Position numbers and translations under genes: made by a program. A stretch of 64,000 nt of DNA from Chloroflexota bacterium. Lineage in GTDB: Bacteria; Chloroflexota; Chloroflexia; Thermomicrobiales; UBA6265. This document shows positions 41,968-50,976 of this stretch, one piece after another. Numbering within the stretch: position 1 is the stretch's first letter; every line of letters begins with the position of its first letter. The stretch is taken from assembly GCA_023423795.1 (NCBI GenBank), contig JAFAEX010000305.1, positions 1 through 64,000 on the forward strand, written 5' to 3'. Under the pieces are notes generated by a model. That model was given only the letters and a program-made list of their open reading frames with translations. It made no database searches and was not told the origin of the DNA.

Positions 41968-42903
41968 CTACCCCTCCCGGTCGAGGATCTCCAGCACCGG
42001 CGCGAGTTCCTCGATTGCCGCCAGCGTATTCGGGTCCGGCACGATCTGGACGTGCCGGATACCCGCCCTCGCGAATGCGCGCATGGCGTCCGCGATCTGC
42101 TCGCTCGTACCCGAGATCGGGCGCGAGTTGCGGTCGGTCGGGTCGCCCGCCAGCCGGCCCTTCGCCCCGGTCAGCGCCACCAGCGCGGCGCAACTCTTTT
42201 CCAGCGTCGCCGGGTCCCGTCCGACCTCGGCGCAGGCGGCGTCGATCTTCGCCAGCAACGGGCCGAGCCGTGCCGGGTCGTTGCCGAACCAGGCGTACCA
42301 CGCGTTCCAGCCCTGCACGTGGGGCAGCGCGATCCGCAGCATGCGCGGCCCCTCGGAGCCGATGATCAGCGGCGGCCCCTCCGGACGCGGCCCGCGCGGG
42401 ATCAATTCGCAGTCGGTCACGTCGTAGTACGCGCCGTGGAAGTCCGCCCGCCCTTCGCGCAGCAGGGTGCGGATGATCGTGAAGGCTTCCTCGAACCGGC
42501 TCACCCGGTTGTCGAAGGGGAACCCGTAGGCGGCGTATTCGGTTTCGTTCCAGCCCGCGCCGAGGCCGAGCGCGAGGCGGCCGCCGGAGATCTCCTCGAC
42601 CGTGGCCGCCTTCTTCGCCAGCATCGCCGGGTTGTGGAACGACGTGCAGGCCACCAGCGGCCCGATCTCGACTCGGTCGGTGACGGCGGCCAGCGCCGCC
42701 ATCATCGACCACGCTTCCCACGGCCCCTTCGCCACGTCTCCGGGGTTGCGGTAGAGCAGGTGATCGCCCACCCACAGCGAATCGAATCCGGCCTGCTCCG
42801 CCCGCTTCGCCATCGCTTCGTACTCGCGCCACCGCGCGACGTACTCGATCTCCGGCAACTGGATGCCGACCTTCAACGGCCGCCTGCGCCCCGCCTCGCC
42901 CAT
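41968..42903 (-). CDS. LLM-class flavin (F420)-dependent oxidoreductase, tandem paralogue
   Basis: A 311-residue paralogue of the downstream gene: LKVGIQLPEIEYVARWREYEAM, SLWVGDHLLYRNP, VTDRVEIGPLVACTSFHNPAMLAKKAATVEEISGGRLALGLGAGWNETEYAAYGFPF and a matching C terminus (EELAPVLEILDREG). The pair probably arose by duplication and may act on related substrates. GGGAGG precedes ATG 42903. The 119-bp gap to the downstream copy has no clear terminator, so co-transcription is likely. Confidence 0.9.
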   Translation of the reverse strand: MGEAGRRRPLKVGIQLPEIEYVARWREYEAMAKRAEQAGFDSLWVGDHLLYRNPGDVAKGPWEAWSMMAALAAVTDRVEIGPLVACTSFHNPAMLAKKAATVEEISGGRLALGLGAGWNETEYAAYGFPFDNRVSRFEEAFTIIRTLLREGRADFHGAYYDVTDCELIPRGPRPEGPPLIIGSEGPRMLRIALPHVQGWNAWYAWFGNDPARLGPLLAKIDAACAEVGRDPATLEKSCAALVALTGAKGRLAGDPTDRNSRPISGTSEQIADAMRAFARAGIRHVQIVPDPNTLAAIEELAPVLEILDREG

Positions 42904-43006
42904 CGGGTTCCCTCCCTGCCCGCGCTCCGGCGCGCGGCCCTGTTCCGTCAGCAGGCCGCGATCTTAGCGCAGGCAGGAAGAGGAAGCGCCCCGGCGGACA
43001 CGGTCC

Positions 43007-43387
43007 TCAGGCGACCTCGGTGCTCGGGCGATTCCGGGCGAACTCGACGATGTACCGGGGCTGCCCATCAGGATCGGCAACGGCGAAGACCCGGCCGTAG
43101 GGAAACTCCGTCACCGGCAGGCGCACGTCGGCATTCGGCGAAATCGCGGCGAACGACTCCTCGACATCCTCCGTGGCCCAGTACAACTCGAGCGTCCGCT
43201 CACCCCCGACCGCCTCGTCGGCGGCGAGCGCAAAAGCGGCCCCGGAAGGGTCTCGCAACTGGACGAAGGCCGGGCTTTCCCGCTCGACCGAAAAGCCAAG
43301 GACATCGACGTAGAACCGCTTCGTCGCCTCGATGTCGGCGACGTATTCGAGGGCGAACGCGAAGGTCAGGTCGGTTACCACAATCAT
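43007..43387 (-). CDS. VOC (glyoxalase/bleomycin-resistance) family protein
   Basis: A 126-residue vicinal-oxygen-chelate protein: FAFALEYVADIEATKRFYVDVLGF begins it, and PYGRVFAVADPDGQPRYIVEFAR ends the second module. The substrate is unknown. ATG 43387 sits immediately after GGGAGG; GTG 43381, two codons in, has better spacing and may be the true start. It lies downstream of the WYL regulator on the same strand with a 104-bp gap. Confidence 0.87.
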   Translation of the reverse strand: MIVVTDLTFAFALEYVADIEATKRFYVDVLGFSVERESPAFVQLRDPSGAAFALAADEAVGGERTLELYWATEDVEESFAAISPNADVRLPVTEFPYGRVFAVADPDGQPRYIVEFARNRPSTEVA

Positions 43388-43491
43388 CCTCCCGTCGGGA
43401 ACGAGGCGCGGCACGATCGCCGCCGCCTCGTCCACCGTAGCCGCGGGATGCGACAACGTCCTGTCGGGAATTTCGGCGCGGCCGAAACGAC

Positions 43492-44190
43492 CTACGGAAG
43501 ACTCGGCTCGACGAGGTCGAACGGGAGGTCGGGAAGGATCGATTCCAGCGGACGCGCGGGGAACACGTCGCCGGTTGGCACGGCGCCCTCGATCCGGTCG
43601 AGACGGAAGGCCCGCGGCGCATTCCGTAGCCGGCACCACGCCGCGAGGTACCAGCCGTTGCGCGTGCCGATGATGCCGGCGGGTTCGACGGTGCGCGTCG
43701 TCGCGCTCCCGTGGCGGTCTCGGTACGCCAATTCGACCGCGACCGACGCCGCGATCGCGCGCTGGATGGCGTCCAGGGCAGGCGCGAAGTCGCCGTCGGG
43801 GCCGGGAACGACGCGGATGGACCGCACCAGCCGGGTAGCCTCGTCCCGTGGCGCGGCGGCCATCACGGCCCGCAATTTCATCAGCGCCGAGCGGCCGGCG
43901 TCGGCGAAGGGCATGGAGCGGGTGGCCGCCAGCGCGGTGGCGAGTGCCGCCGCTTCGAGCGGCGTGAGGTTGAGCGGCGGCAGGGTGGCCTCGACGTTGA
44001 TGCCGTACCCGCCGCCCGGTCCCGGTCGCGCCCATATCGGCACGCCGGCCTCCTGCAACGCCAGCAGGTCGCGCTCGATCGTCCGCGTCGTCACCTCGAA
44101 GGTCGCCGCGAGTTCGGCGGCGCGCAGCGTGCGCGGCGCGCGTGCCCGCAACTCCTCGACGATGGCGTACAGACGGTCGGTGCGGTTCAC
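43492..44190 (-). CDS. YafY-like HTH/WYL-domain transcriptional regulator
   Basis: A 232-residue regulator. Residues 1-65 form an HTH_11 winged helix (ELAATFEVTTRTIERDLLALQEAGVPI, wing RPGPGGGYGI). Residues about 130-230 form a WYL ligand-binding domain (VELAYRDRHGSATTRTVEPAGII, GTRNGWYLAAWCRLRNAPRAFRLDRI). WYL domains sense nucleotides or other small ligands. The start is GTG; a TACCAT box lies 6 nt before it with no ribosome site, suggesting a leaderless mRNA. The downstream VOC gene and the upstream ABC operon are candidate targets. Confidence 0.9.
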   Translation of the reverse strand: MNRTDRLYAIVEELRARAPRTLRAAELAATFEVTTRTIERDLLALQEAGVPIWARPGPGGGYGINVEATLPPLNLTPLEAAALATALAATRSMPFADAGRSALMKLRAVMAAAPRDEATRLVRSIRVVPGPDGDFAPALDAIQRAIAASVAVELAYRDRHGSATTRTVEPAGIIGTRNGWYLAAWCRLRNAPRAFRLDRIEGAVPTGDVFPARPLESILPDLPFDLVEPSLP

Positions 44191-44196
44191 CCGGCG

Positions 44197-44202
44197 ATGG
44201 TA
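44197..44202 (-). promoter_or_regulatory. Putative leaderless -10 box of the WYL regulator
   Basis: TACCAT on the minus strand, 6 nt before the GTG start. No Shine-Dalgarno sequence is present in the 38-bp gap to the ABC permease stop. Confidence 0.45.
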
Positions 44203-44228
44203 GCACCCACCCGTACCGACCCGGATGG

Positions 44229-44999
44229 CTACTCCTGGTTCATCGTCCGCAGCCGCAGCGTGGACAGCACCAGCGCCAGCAGCGACACCACCACCGTCGT
44301 GGTGATCGCGCCGCGCAGCGTCGCGGCCTCGCTCAGCGTCACCCGCGGATCGGCGAGCACCGCCACGAAGACCGATTCGGCGGCGTGACGGATCGAGATG
44401 TTCTGCACGCCGGGCAGGAAGCGGCCCAGCAGGCTCTCCCAGGCGAAGACGTAGATGACCCCGGCCAGCAACGCCCGTGGCGCGACCAGGCTGACCAGCA
44501 GGAACACCGACGCCAGCAACAGCGTCGCCACGCCGGTGGCGGCGGCCATCGCGCCGAACAGCGGCCAGAGGTTGGACGACGTCGCCACCCGGCTGGCGGT
44601 GTCGGTCGGGCCTTGCGCCGCCACCAGCGTCGTCACCGCGACGCCGGCCAGCATGATCGGCAGGGCGACCAGCAGCACCGCGACCCACTTTTCCAGCACG
44701 ATCCGCCAGCGGCCGACCGGTTTCATCGTCAGGTAGGGCAGCGTCCGGTCCTCGATCTCGTTGCCGATGGCGGCGGTCGCAACCAGCAGCACCGCGATCG
44801 GCAGCAGCGTCGGCAGCACCAGTTCCCGGAACTGTGTGACGAGGAACCGGTACGGCGGCAGGTCGTCCGGCCCGAACAGGTAGACCAGCGCGAACAGCGC
44901 CGGCAGCAGCGCGAGCGCGCCGAAGACGCGCACCGTCCGCCCGGCGAGGAACTGCCGCAACGTCAGCATCACGATCGGGATCGTTCGCCACAGCGCCAT
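44229..44999 (-). CDS. ABC-2 type transporter permease
   Basis: A 256-residue membrane protein with about six helices. FLAGRTVRVFGALALLPALFALV starts it and IAVLLVATAAIGNEIEDRTLPYLTMKPVGRWRIVLEKW is the conserved ABC-2 cytoplasmic region. It forms a channel with the ATPase encoded immediately upstream: the ATPase stop TAG directly abuts this ATG with no gap. It is the last gene of the four-gene double exporter operon. The exported substrate is unknown. Confidence 0.9.
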   Translation of the reverse strand: MALWRTIPIVMLTLRQFLAGRTVRVFGALALLPALFALVYLFGPDDLPPYRFLVTQFRELVLPTLLPIAVLLVATAAIGNEIEDRTLPYLTMKPVGRWRIVLEKWVAVLLVALPIMLAGVAVTTLVAAQGPTDTASRVATSSNLWPLFGAMAAATGVATLLLASVFLLVSLVAPRALLAGVIYVFAWESLLGRFLPGVQNISIRHAAESVFVAVLADPRVTLSEAATLRGAITTTVVVSLLALVLSTLRLRTMNQE

Positions 45000-45974
45000 C
45001 TAGCGACCCACCAGGTAGGCGAAAACGGAGGCGAGCGATTCGTCCACCGGCGACACCTCGAACAGGCGAACCCCCTCCCGCCGCGCCAGCGCGGGCAGCG
45101 TCGCGCAGAACACCCGCACGTCGTCGGTTTCCGCGACCAGCCGGCCGTCCTCACCGAAGCGGACCGCGCGCGTCGCCGGGGCCGCCACCAGCGCGGCGGC
45201 GAGCCGGCGCGGGTCGTCCGAGCGGACCAACACCTCGCGCGGGTGCTCGTCCATCCGGTCGCGGATGGCGCGGTAGTCCCCGGCGGCGGCCAGTTTGCCG
45301 TTGATGATGACGAGGATGTTCTCGGCGAACCGCTCGACCTCGGTAAGGACGTGGGAGGAGACGACCACCGTGCGCCCTTCCGCGCCGAGCCGCTTCATCA
45401 GCGCGATCAACCCGGCCCGCTGCACGGGGTCGGTGCCGTTGAGCGGCTCGTCCAGCAGCAGCACCTCCGGGTCGTGGACGAGCGCGCCCGCCACCTTGAT
45501 CCGCTGGCGCATGCCCTTGGAGTAACCGCCGATCGCCCGTTGCGCGGCGTCGCCCATCTCCACGAGGTCGATGGCCCGCGCCGCGGCGGCGTCCGGGTCC
45601 GGCAACTTCTGCAGGATCGCGTTCAAGCGCACGAACTCGAACCCGGTCAGGTACGGGTAGACCGTCTCCTGCTCGCCGACGAGGCCCATCCTGCGGTACA
45701 CGGTCGGGTTGCCGCGCACCGGCTGCCCGCCGATCGTGATCCGCCCGGAGGACGGGGCGAGCAAGCCGGACATCATCTTCAGGATCGTCGATTTGCCCGC
45801 GCCGTTCGGCCCCAGCAACCCGGTGACGCCGGGCGGCACGCCGAAACTGACGTCGGATACGGCGACGTGGTCTCCGTACCACTTCGAGACGCCCTCGCAG
45901 CGGATGACGGCAGATTCCCCGGCCGACAATCCGGGCAGCACAGGCGCGGCGACAGCCGCCGTCTGCTCAGTCAC
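45000..45974 (-). CDS. ABC transporter ATP-binding protein
   Basis: A 324-residue ATPase. Walker A is GLLGPNGAGKSTILKMMSGL, the signature is GGYSKGMRQRIKVAGALV, Walker B is EVLLLDEPLNGTDPVQ, and the switch His is SSHVLTEVE. A C-terminal domain of about 100 residues follows, typical of ABC-2 exporters. The start is GTG 45974, overlapping the upstream permease's last codons by 8 bp. It pairs with the downstream permease. Confidence 0.93.
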   Translation of the reverse strand: MTEQTAAVAAPVLPGLSAGESAVIRCEGVSKWYGDHVAVSDVSFGVPPGVTGLLGPNGAGKSTILKMMSGLLAPSSGRITIGGQPVRGNPTVYRRMGLVGEQETVYPYLTGFEFVRLNAILQKLPDPDAAAARAIDLVEMGDAAQRAIGGYSKGMRQRIKVAGALVHDPEVLLLDEPLNGTDPVQRAGLIALMKRLGAEGRTVVVSSHVLTEVERFAENILVIINGKLAAAGDYRAIRDRMDEHPREVLVRSDDPRRLAAALVAAPATRAVRFGEDGRLVAETDDVRVFCATLPALARREGVRLFEVSPVDESLASVFAYLVGR

Positions 45975-46863
45975 GGCCGGAGTACCGGGCGAACATGATG
46001 GCCGCACCGACCGCGACGACGGCCAGCATCACCGCTGCCACGACCGGCAGCGGGGCAAATTCGGGGAACTCGCCCATGCCCATCTCCGCCGGCCACAGCG
46101 CGCCCACGAGGTTCATCACCGTGCGCGTCGGGCTCAGGTACTGCACCCAGTCGCCCCACGGCTGCACGCCCGCCAGCGCCTCGCCCAGCGCGGCGGACAG
46201 CCCTTCGGTGACGGTGAAGCCGACGATGATAATGCCGACCGCGACCGCCTTGCGTTTGGTGAACGACGAGATCGCGAGGCCGATCGCCCCGAGGTAGAGC
46301 GCGATCAGCGTCCCGGCGATAACCACCCGCCCGAGGTCGCCGATGTTGTCGCCCATCGCGCGCAGCGGGTCCGGCGCGACGAGTTGCAGCCCGATCCAGA
46401 GGATCGCGGCCGGCAGCACCGAGATGGACAGCGTCAGGATCGCGGCCGCCACCAGTTTCGCCAGCACGTAGTCGCCGCGCCGGATCGGGCGGGAAAAGTA
46501 GAGCGGCAGCACGCCCTCGCGCCGGTCCGGGCAGACCATCTCCGGCGCGATGGTGGCGACGAACATCCCCTCCAGCAGGAAGATCGCGCCGAGCAGTTCC
46601 GGGTACCCGAGGAACTCCGCGCCGGGGATGAAAGCCGACACGCCGATGGCGACGATCACCGGCAGCAGCGCGCCGATGTAGAGCAGCGCCGGGATGACCT
46701 TCGACGTCCAGCCCTTCTTCAGGCCGAGCGCCCGCGCCATCGACCAGCGGGCGAGCGCCCAGGTGTTGCCGAGGCGGCCGTGCCGCGCGCCCTCGTAGTG
46801 CTGGTAGCCGCGGTCGTAGACCTCGCCGTAGCGGGCGCCGTTCGCCGGCGCGGGCACGCTCAC
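45967..46863 (-). CDS. ABC-2 type transporter permease
   Basis: A 298-residue membrane protein with about six helices: KVIPALLYIGALLPVIVAIGVSA, APEMVCPDRREGVLPLYFSRPIRRGDYVLAKLVAA (conserved ABC-2 loop) and KRKAVAVGIIIVGFTVTEGLS. The N terminus begins with a Tyr-rich cytoplasmic stretch (GEVYDRGYQHYEG) seen in related gliding/Nos-type permeases. The start GTG overlaps the preceding ATPase's stop as GTGA. It probably pairs with the upstream ATPase. Confidence 0.9.
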   Translation of the reverse strand: MSVPAPANGARYGEVYDRGYQHYEGARHGRLGNTWALARWSMARALGLKKGWTSKVIPALLYIGALLPVIVAIGVSAFIPGAEFLGYPELLGAIFLLEGMFVATIAPEMVCPDRREGVLPLYFSRPIRRGDYVLAKLVAAAILTLSISVLPAAILWIGLQLVAPDPLRAMGDNIGDLGRVVIAGTLIALYLGAIGLAISSFTKRKAVAVGIIIVGFTVTEGLSAALGEALAGVQPWGDWVQYLSPTRTVMNLVGALWPAEMGMGEFPEFAPLPVVAAVMLAVVAVGAAIMFARYSGRD

Positions 46864-47858
46864 TGGCCGCCCTCCCCGACCCGGCCCGAGCCGACGGTGC
46901 CGAAGTAGAGATCCTCCAGCGACCGGGTGCGCGCCCGCAGCGAGCGCAGCGGCACGCCGAGGTCGGCCGCGGCATCGCGCACCGCGTCGTAGGCCGCGTC
47001 GCCGTCGTGGCGGACAACCAGTTCGCCGGGGCCGAAGTCGTCGCCGGTTCCCGCCACCGCGCCGAGCGCGCGGACGCGGGCGGCGAACGCCACCGGGTCG
47101 CCGTCGATGCGGACCAGCAGGTCGCCGCCGCCGCCGTCGATGCCGACCAGCGGCTGCGAGGCGACCAGCCGCCCGCCGTCGAGGATGACGACGTAGCGGC
47201 AAACGCGCTCGATGTCGTCCAGAATGTGCGACGACAGCACCACCGACATCCCCATCATCTCGTGGATGCGGGCGATGAGCGCCAGCATCTCGTCGCGCCC
47301 CTGCGGGTCCATGCCGTTGGTCGGCTCGTCGAGGAAGACCAGTTCGGGGTCGTGGACGACGGCCTGCGCGAGTTTCACCCGCTGCTTCATGCCGGTCGAA
47401 AACCCCTTGATCAGCCGGTAGCGCTCCTCGTCCAACCCGACCTGGAACAAAACGTCGGCGGCCCGCTGGCGGGCGGCGCGGGCCGGCAACCCGGCGACCT
47501 CTGCCGCGTGGGCGACGAAATCGGCAGCGGTCGCGTCGCCGGGCAGGCAGTCGCCCTCCGGCATGTAGCCGACCCTCCCGCGTACCGCCACGCCCTGCGC
47601 GCGGGCGTCCAGCCCGAGCACGAGGGCGTCGCCGCCGGTCGGCCGGGTCAGCCCGAGCAGGATGCGGATCAGGGTGGACTTGCCGGCGCCGTTGGCCCCG
47701 AGCAACCCGATCGCGGTGCGCGGCGCCCGCAGGTCGAGCGAGTCGAGCGCGACCACGTTGCCGAATCGCTTGGTCAGGCCGCGGGTCTCCAGCGCCCAGC
47801 CGTTGGGCGGGGCGGCGACCTGCTCCCTTGTCGCGGAGGCGGTGGCGGTGGCTGTCAC
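46860..47858 (-). CDS. ABC transporter ATP-binding protein
   Basis: A 332-residue ATPase: Walker A in GLLGANGAGKSTLIRILLGL, signature KGFSTGMKQRVKLAQAVV, Walker B in ELVFLDEPTNGMDPQG, switch SSHILDDIE. The C terminus (about 90 residues) ends TRSLEDLYFGTV, a regulatory extension. The preferred start is GTG 47858; TTG 47864 is two codons upstream. It is the first gene of the double operon: ATPase-permease-ATPase-permease on the minus strand, with every junction overlapping or abutting. Confidence 0.93.
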   Translation of the reverse strand: MTATATASATREQVAAPPNGWALETRGLTKRFGNVVALDSLDLRAPRTAIGLLGANGAGKSTLIRILLGLTRPTGGDALVLGLDARAQGVAVRGRVGYMPEGDCLPGDATAADFVAHAAEVAGLPARAARQRAADVLFQVGLDEERYRLIKGFSTGMKQRVKLAQAVVHDPELVFLDEPTNGMDPQGRDEMLALIARIHEMMGMSVVLSSHILDDIERVCRYVVILDGGRLVASQPLVGIDGGGGDLLVRIDGDPVAFAARVRALGAVAGTGDDFGPGELVVRHDGDAAYDAVRDAAADLGVPLRSLRARTRSLEDLYFGTVGSGRVGEGGQ

Positions 47859-47946
47859 GCGCAATGCTGCCTCGTCGCTGCGTCGCAGGACCGCCCAACC
47901 GGCGGCCCAACCGAGTGTAACAGGGGCAAAATCCCGGCCCTGCGGG

Positions 47947-49575
47947 TTACGGCGTCGGGGTCGCCGCCGCGCCCATTGCCGTGAACACGTAGGTCAGCGG
48001 CTCGGTCTCCGACAGCCAGTCCAGCACGATCTCCGGGTTGCCGTCCCGCCCGTAGCGGAAGGCGAGGTTGCCCGGCGCGCCGGCCAGCGGCGGATCGGCG
48101 AACGTGTAGGAACCGCCGCGATTGACCGCGAGCAATTCCGAGGTCATCTCGCCCACGTCGATCCACAGGCGGCCGTCCGCGAGCCGAAGTTCGGCCTCGC
48201 CGAGGTCGGGGTGAGCGTACCGGCCGACAAATGGCGCGACGACATCCGGGTCGATCGGCCCGATCGCCGCGTCGGCCAGCGCCGGCAGCGCCATCATCGG
48301 CGCCAGCAGGGCGTCCAGTTCCGCGTCGATCTCGGGAGCGGTCCCGAACGCCAACTCGAACAACCGGTACTGGATGGAGTAGACGAACGGTGAGGCGAGC
48401 GGCCCGCCGTTGGTCAGGATCACGACGCCGAGGTCGGATTCGGGCAGGAACCCGACTTCGGAGACGAAGCCGAGCGTGCCGCCGCTGTGGTTCACCAGCG
48501 GCTGGTCGTGCCAACTCCCGATCCCCCAGCCCATCCCGTACCCGGTGATCGACGTTGCCAGCGACCCGGCCAATCCCTCGGCCGGCGGCAGCGCCACCCG
48601 TTCGTCCCGGGCGCGCGCAAGACTCTCCGCCGACACGATCCGCTGCCCGTCTGGCCCGACCCCGTCCGCGAGTTGCATGCTCACATAGGCGGCCATGTCG
48701 TTGGCGCTGGACCACAACCCGCCCGCCGGCGCGACTGATGCCGCGAACGCCTGGTCCTGCTGGAGCCGGATCGGCACGACGGCGCGACCGATCGTCGAAC
48801 CGTGCGGATGGGCGTAGTCGCCGTCCGCAAGCACGTCGGCCAGCGAGAAGGTCGAGCGGTCCATGCCCAGCGGGCCGAACACCCGCTCGCGCATGGCCAG
48901 TTCGTAGCCGGACTGGAGATCGCCCAGCGGTGCGCCGGCCGCGCGGGCGGCGGCGTACCCGCCAACGGCGTACATCTGGTTGGAGTACTGGAACACCTCG
49001 CCGAACGGAGCCGTGACCGGGATGCGCTCCATCGAGCCGATCAGCGATTGCGGTGTCAACTCGTTGAAGTTGAGGATCAGTTCCATGTCGCGCCGGGGCA
49101 GTCCCGTGCAGGCGCAGAAACTGTCGGCCAGCGTCACCCGCTCGGTGAGGTCCGGGTCGGACAGGCGCAGCCCCGGCAGCAGCCAGGCGACCGGTTCCTC
49201 CCACGCGGCGAACCCGTCGTCCACCAACGTGGCCGCCATCAGCGCGGTCATCGACTTGGTGTTGGAGCCGATCATCATCAGCGTGTCGGGCGTCACCGGC
49301 TCCGCGCTGCCGGCCGCCCGGACGCCGTACCCGCGCGCAAACACGGTTTCGCCGCCGTGGACGACGGCGACCGCCGCCCCGGGCACCCCGAATCGCCCCA
49401 GTTGGGCGGCAACGTAGGCATCGAACTCGGCCAGCACCCGTTCGTCGAGGTTGGCCGCCCGCAACGCCGGGGCCACCTCGCCGGCGACCGGCGTAGCCTC
49501 CTGCGCCAACGCGACCGGGACCGCCGGACCGGCGAGCAACCCGGCGACGCACAGGACGGCGAACAGGCGGCGCAT
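47947..49575 (-). CDS. Secreted serine hydrolase of the beta-lactamase/DD-peptidase family
   Basis: A 542-residue exported class C beta-lactamase-like protein. The signal peptide is RRLFAVLCVAGLLAGPAVPVALA. Catalytic motifs: GSNTKSMTALMA (SxxK, Ser nucleophile), FQYSNQMYAVGG (YxN) and LVNHSGGTLGF (HxG, replacing KTG). The C-terminal ~110 residues look like a separate lipocalin-like beta domain (VAPFVGRYAHPDLGEAELRL). Such proteins are peptidases or esterases rather than necessarily resistance enzymes. GAGGGGGG precedes ATG 49575. Confidence 0.9.
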   Translation of the reverse strand: MRRLFAVLCVAGLLAGPAVPVALAQEATPVAGEVAPALRAANLDERVLAEFDAYVAAQLGRFGVPGAAVAVVHGGETVFARGYGVRAAGSAEPVTPDTLMMIGSNTKSMTALMAATLVDDGFAAWEEPVAWLLPGLRLSDPDLTERVTLADSFCACTGLPRRDMELILNFNELTPQSLIGSMERIPVTAPFGEVFQYSNQMYAVGGYAAARAAGAPLGDLQSGYELAMRERVFGPLGMDRSTFSLADVLADGDYAHPHGSTIGRAVVPIRLQQDQAFAASVAPAGGLWSSANDMAAYVSMQLADGVGPDGQRIVSAESLARARDERVALPPAEGLAGSLATSITGYGMGWGIGSWHDQPLVNHSGGTLGFVSEVGFLPESDLGVVILTNGGPLASPFVYSIQYRLFELAFGTAPEIDAELDALLAPMMALPALADAAIGPIDPDVVAPFVGRYAHPDLGEAELRLADGRLWIDVGEMTSELLAVNRGGSYTFADPPLAGAPGNLAFRYGRDGNPEIVLDWLSETEPLTYVFTAMGAAATPTP

Positions 49576-49739
49576 CCATACCCCCCTCGATAGCAGCAGC
49601 GCCCGAACCGGACGCCGACGAACGCGGGTTCCACCATACCAGCCCGTCCGCCCGCGCAATCGGGAGAACCCGTGAAGAACTCGGCGAGATGCAGCCGCGA
49701 CCTGCCGCGCGAAATCGCGCCGGACGGCTTCACTTCACC

Positions 49740-49830
49740 GTCATCCCGAGCCCGTCGAGGGATCTCGTTGCCAAGCCGGAATGTCGCGCAGTCGAGGCAC
49801 AACGAGATCCCTCGACGGGCTCGGGATGAC
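49740..49830. repeat. Family A palindromic repeat
   Basis: Arms GTCATCCCGAGCCCGTCGAG and complement enclose a 33-nt loop. Unlike most copies it lies between divergent genes (beta-lactamase-like and maf), in gap 49576-49945. The rest of the gap shows only the maf -10 box. Confidence 0.9.
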
Positions 49831-49932
49831 GGTGAGGGACTCGCGATGACGGCGGAGACAGGCCCGAAATCCGGCGCTTCGCCCGGTTGGCACGTCTTCC
49901 GCGAGCGCATGCCGGGATGCCGCCCGATTCGG

Positions 49933-49938
49933 TATCGT
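49933..49938 (+). promoter_or_regulatory. Putative leaderless -10 box of maf
   Basis: TATCGT, 7 nt before the maf ATG; no Shine-Dalgarno sequence fits between. It is one of three such boxes in the window. Confidence 0.45.
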
Positions 49939-49945
49939 TGCGCGC

Positions 49946-50638
49946 ATGGACGACTCCCCTGCCCTGCCCAGCATCGGCGCGGGTCACGCGCCCGGCCTGA
50001 TCCTCGCCTCCGGTTCGCCCCGGCGGCGCGAATTGCTCGCCCGCCTCGGGTTGCCGTTCGTCGTCGAGACGAGCGACGAACCGGAGGACGCCGATCCGTC
50101 GCAGCCGCCGGAGCGGCTGGTGATGGAATTGGCCGGGCGCAAGGCGCGGGCGGTCGCCGCGCGCCATCCCGGCCACGGTCCGGGCGAGGTGCTGGTGCTC
50201 GGCGGCGATACCGTCGTCGCCCTCTACGGAGAAGTGCTCGGGAAACCGGGCAATGCTCACGACGCGGCGGACATGCTTTCGCGCCTATCCGGCCGCTCCC
50301 ACGAGGTCTGGACCGGCATCGCGATCGTCGATCCCGCCACCGGCCGCATCGAGCGCCACGCGGTGCCGACCGTGATCCGCTTCCGCGACCTGACCGACGA
50401 CGAGATCGCCGCCTACGCCGCCACCGGCGAGGGCTTCGACAAGGCCGGCGGGTACGCCATCCAGGGCGGCGCGGCCGATTTCGTCGCCGCCATCCACGGC
50501 TGCTGGACCAACGTGGTCGGGCTGCCCCTCTGCGAAGTCGCCGAACTGCTGCGCCGCTTCGGCGTGGCCATCCCCGCCCCGGAGCCGGTCTGCACCCGCC
50601 CGGACGGCTCGGCCTGCCCTCGCCTGCGCGAGGAATGA
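49946..50638 (+). CDS. maf: Maf-type nucleoside triphosphate pyrophosphatase
   Basis: Hydrolyses non-canonical or excess nucleoside triphosphates to monophosphates. In the 230-residue protein, LILASGSPRRRELLARLG is the nucleotide-binding start, ARKAR-type ELAGRKARAVAA follows, LVLGGDTVV supplies the catalytic Asp, and KAGGYAIQGGAADFV and NVVGLPLCEVAELL are the conserved C-terminal motifs. An N-terminal extension of 15 residues is variable. A TATCGT box 7 nt upstream suggests a leaderless mRNA. A family D repeat follows the stop. Confidence 0.95.
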   Translation: MDDSPALPSIGAGHAPGLILASGSPRRRELLARLGLPFVVETSDEPEDADPSQPPERLVMELAGRKARAVAARHPGHGPGEVLVLGGDTVVALYGEVLGKPGNAHDAADMLSRLSGRSHEVWTGIAIVDPATGRIERHAVPTVIRFRDLTDDEIAAYAATGEGFDKAGGYAIQGGAADFVAAIHGCWTNVVGLPLCEVAELLRRFGVAIPAPEPVCTRPDGSACPRLREE

Positions 50639-50670
50639 CCGCGGTCGCGGCGTCACCTTATCCCGCCGTA

Positions 50671-50743
50671 TCGTAGGGGGGGACCTGTGCCCTCCTTCGT
50701 TGGTTGGCGATCACGAGGAAGGGCACAGGTCCATCCCCTACGA
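50671..50743. repeat. Family D palindromic repeat
   Basis: TCGTAGGGGGGGACCTGTGC faces GCACAGGTCCATCCCCTACG with one or two mismatches; the loop TCGTTGGTTGGCGATCACG matches the 4935-5013 copy. It lies 33 bp after the maf stop. The remainder of the 338-bp gap 50639-50976 holds no gene I can support. Confidence 0.85.
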
Positions 50744-50976
50744 CGACGAGCCCGGCATCGCGAATCTCGGGCGCGGACGAGCCGCGATTCCACCGCATGC
50801 ATGGCGATGCATCGCACAGGTGCACCACGGCGGTCGCCCCTTCGGCCCGCCAGTCCCTTGGTCGCCGCCGGACGGCCGCACCATACTTCCGCCAGCGAAT
50901 CGAACGATGATGCCCGCCGATGCAATCCCGCCCGGTTCGGGCGCGCGCCGGCAACGCAGGGAAAGGCACGACACGC

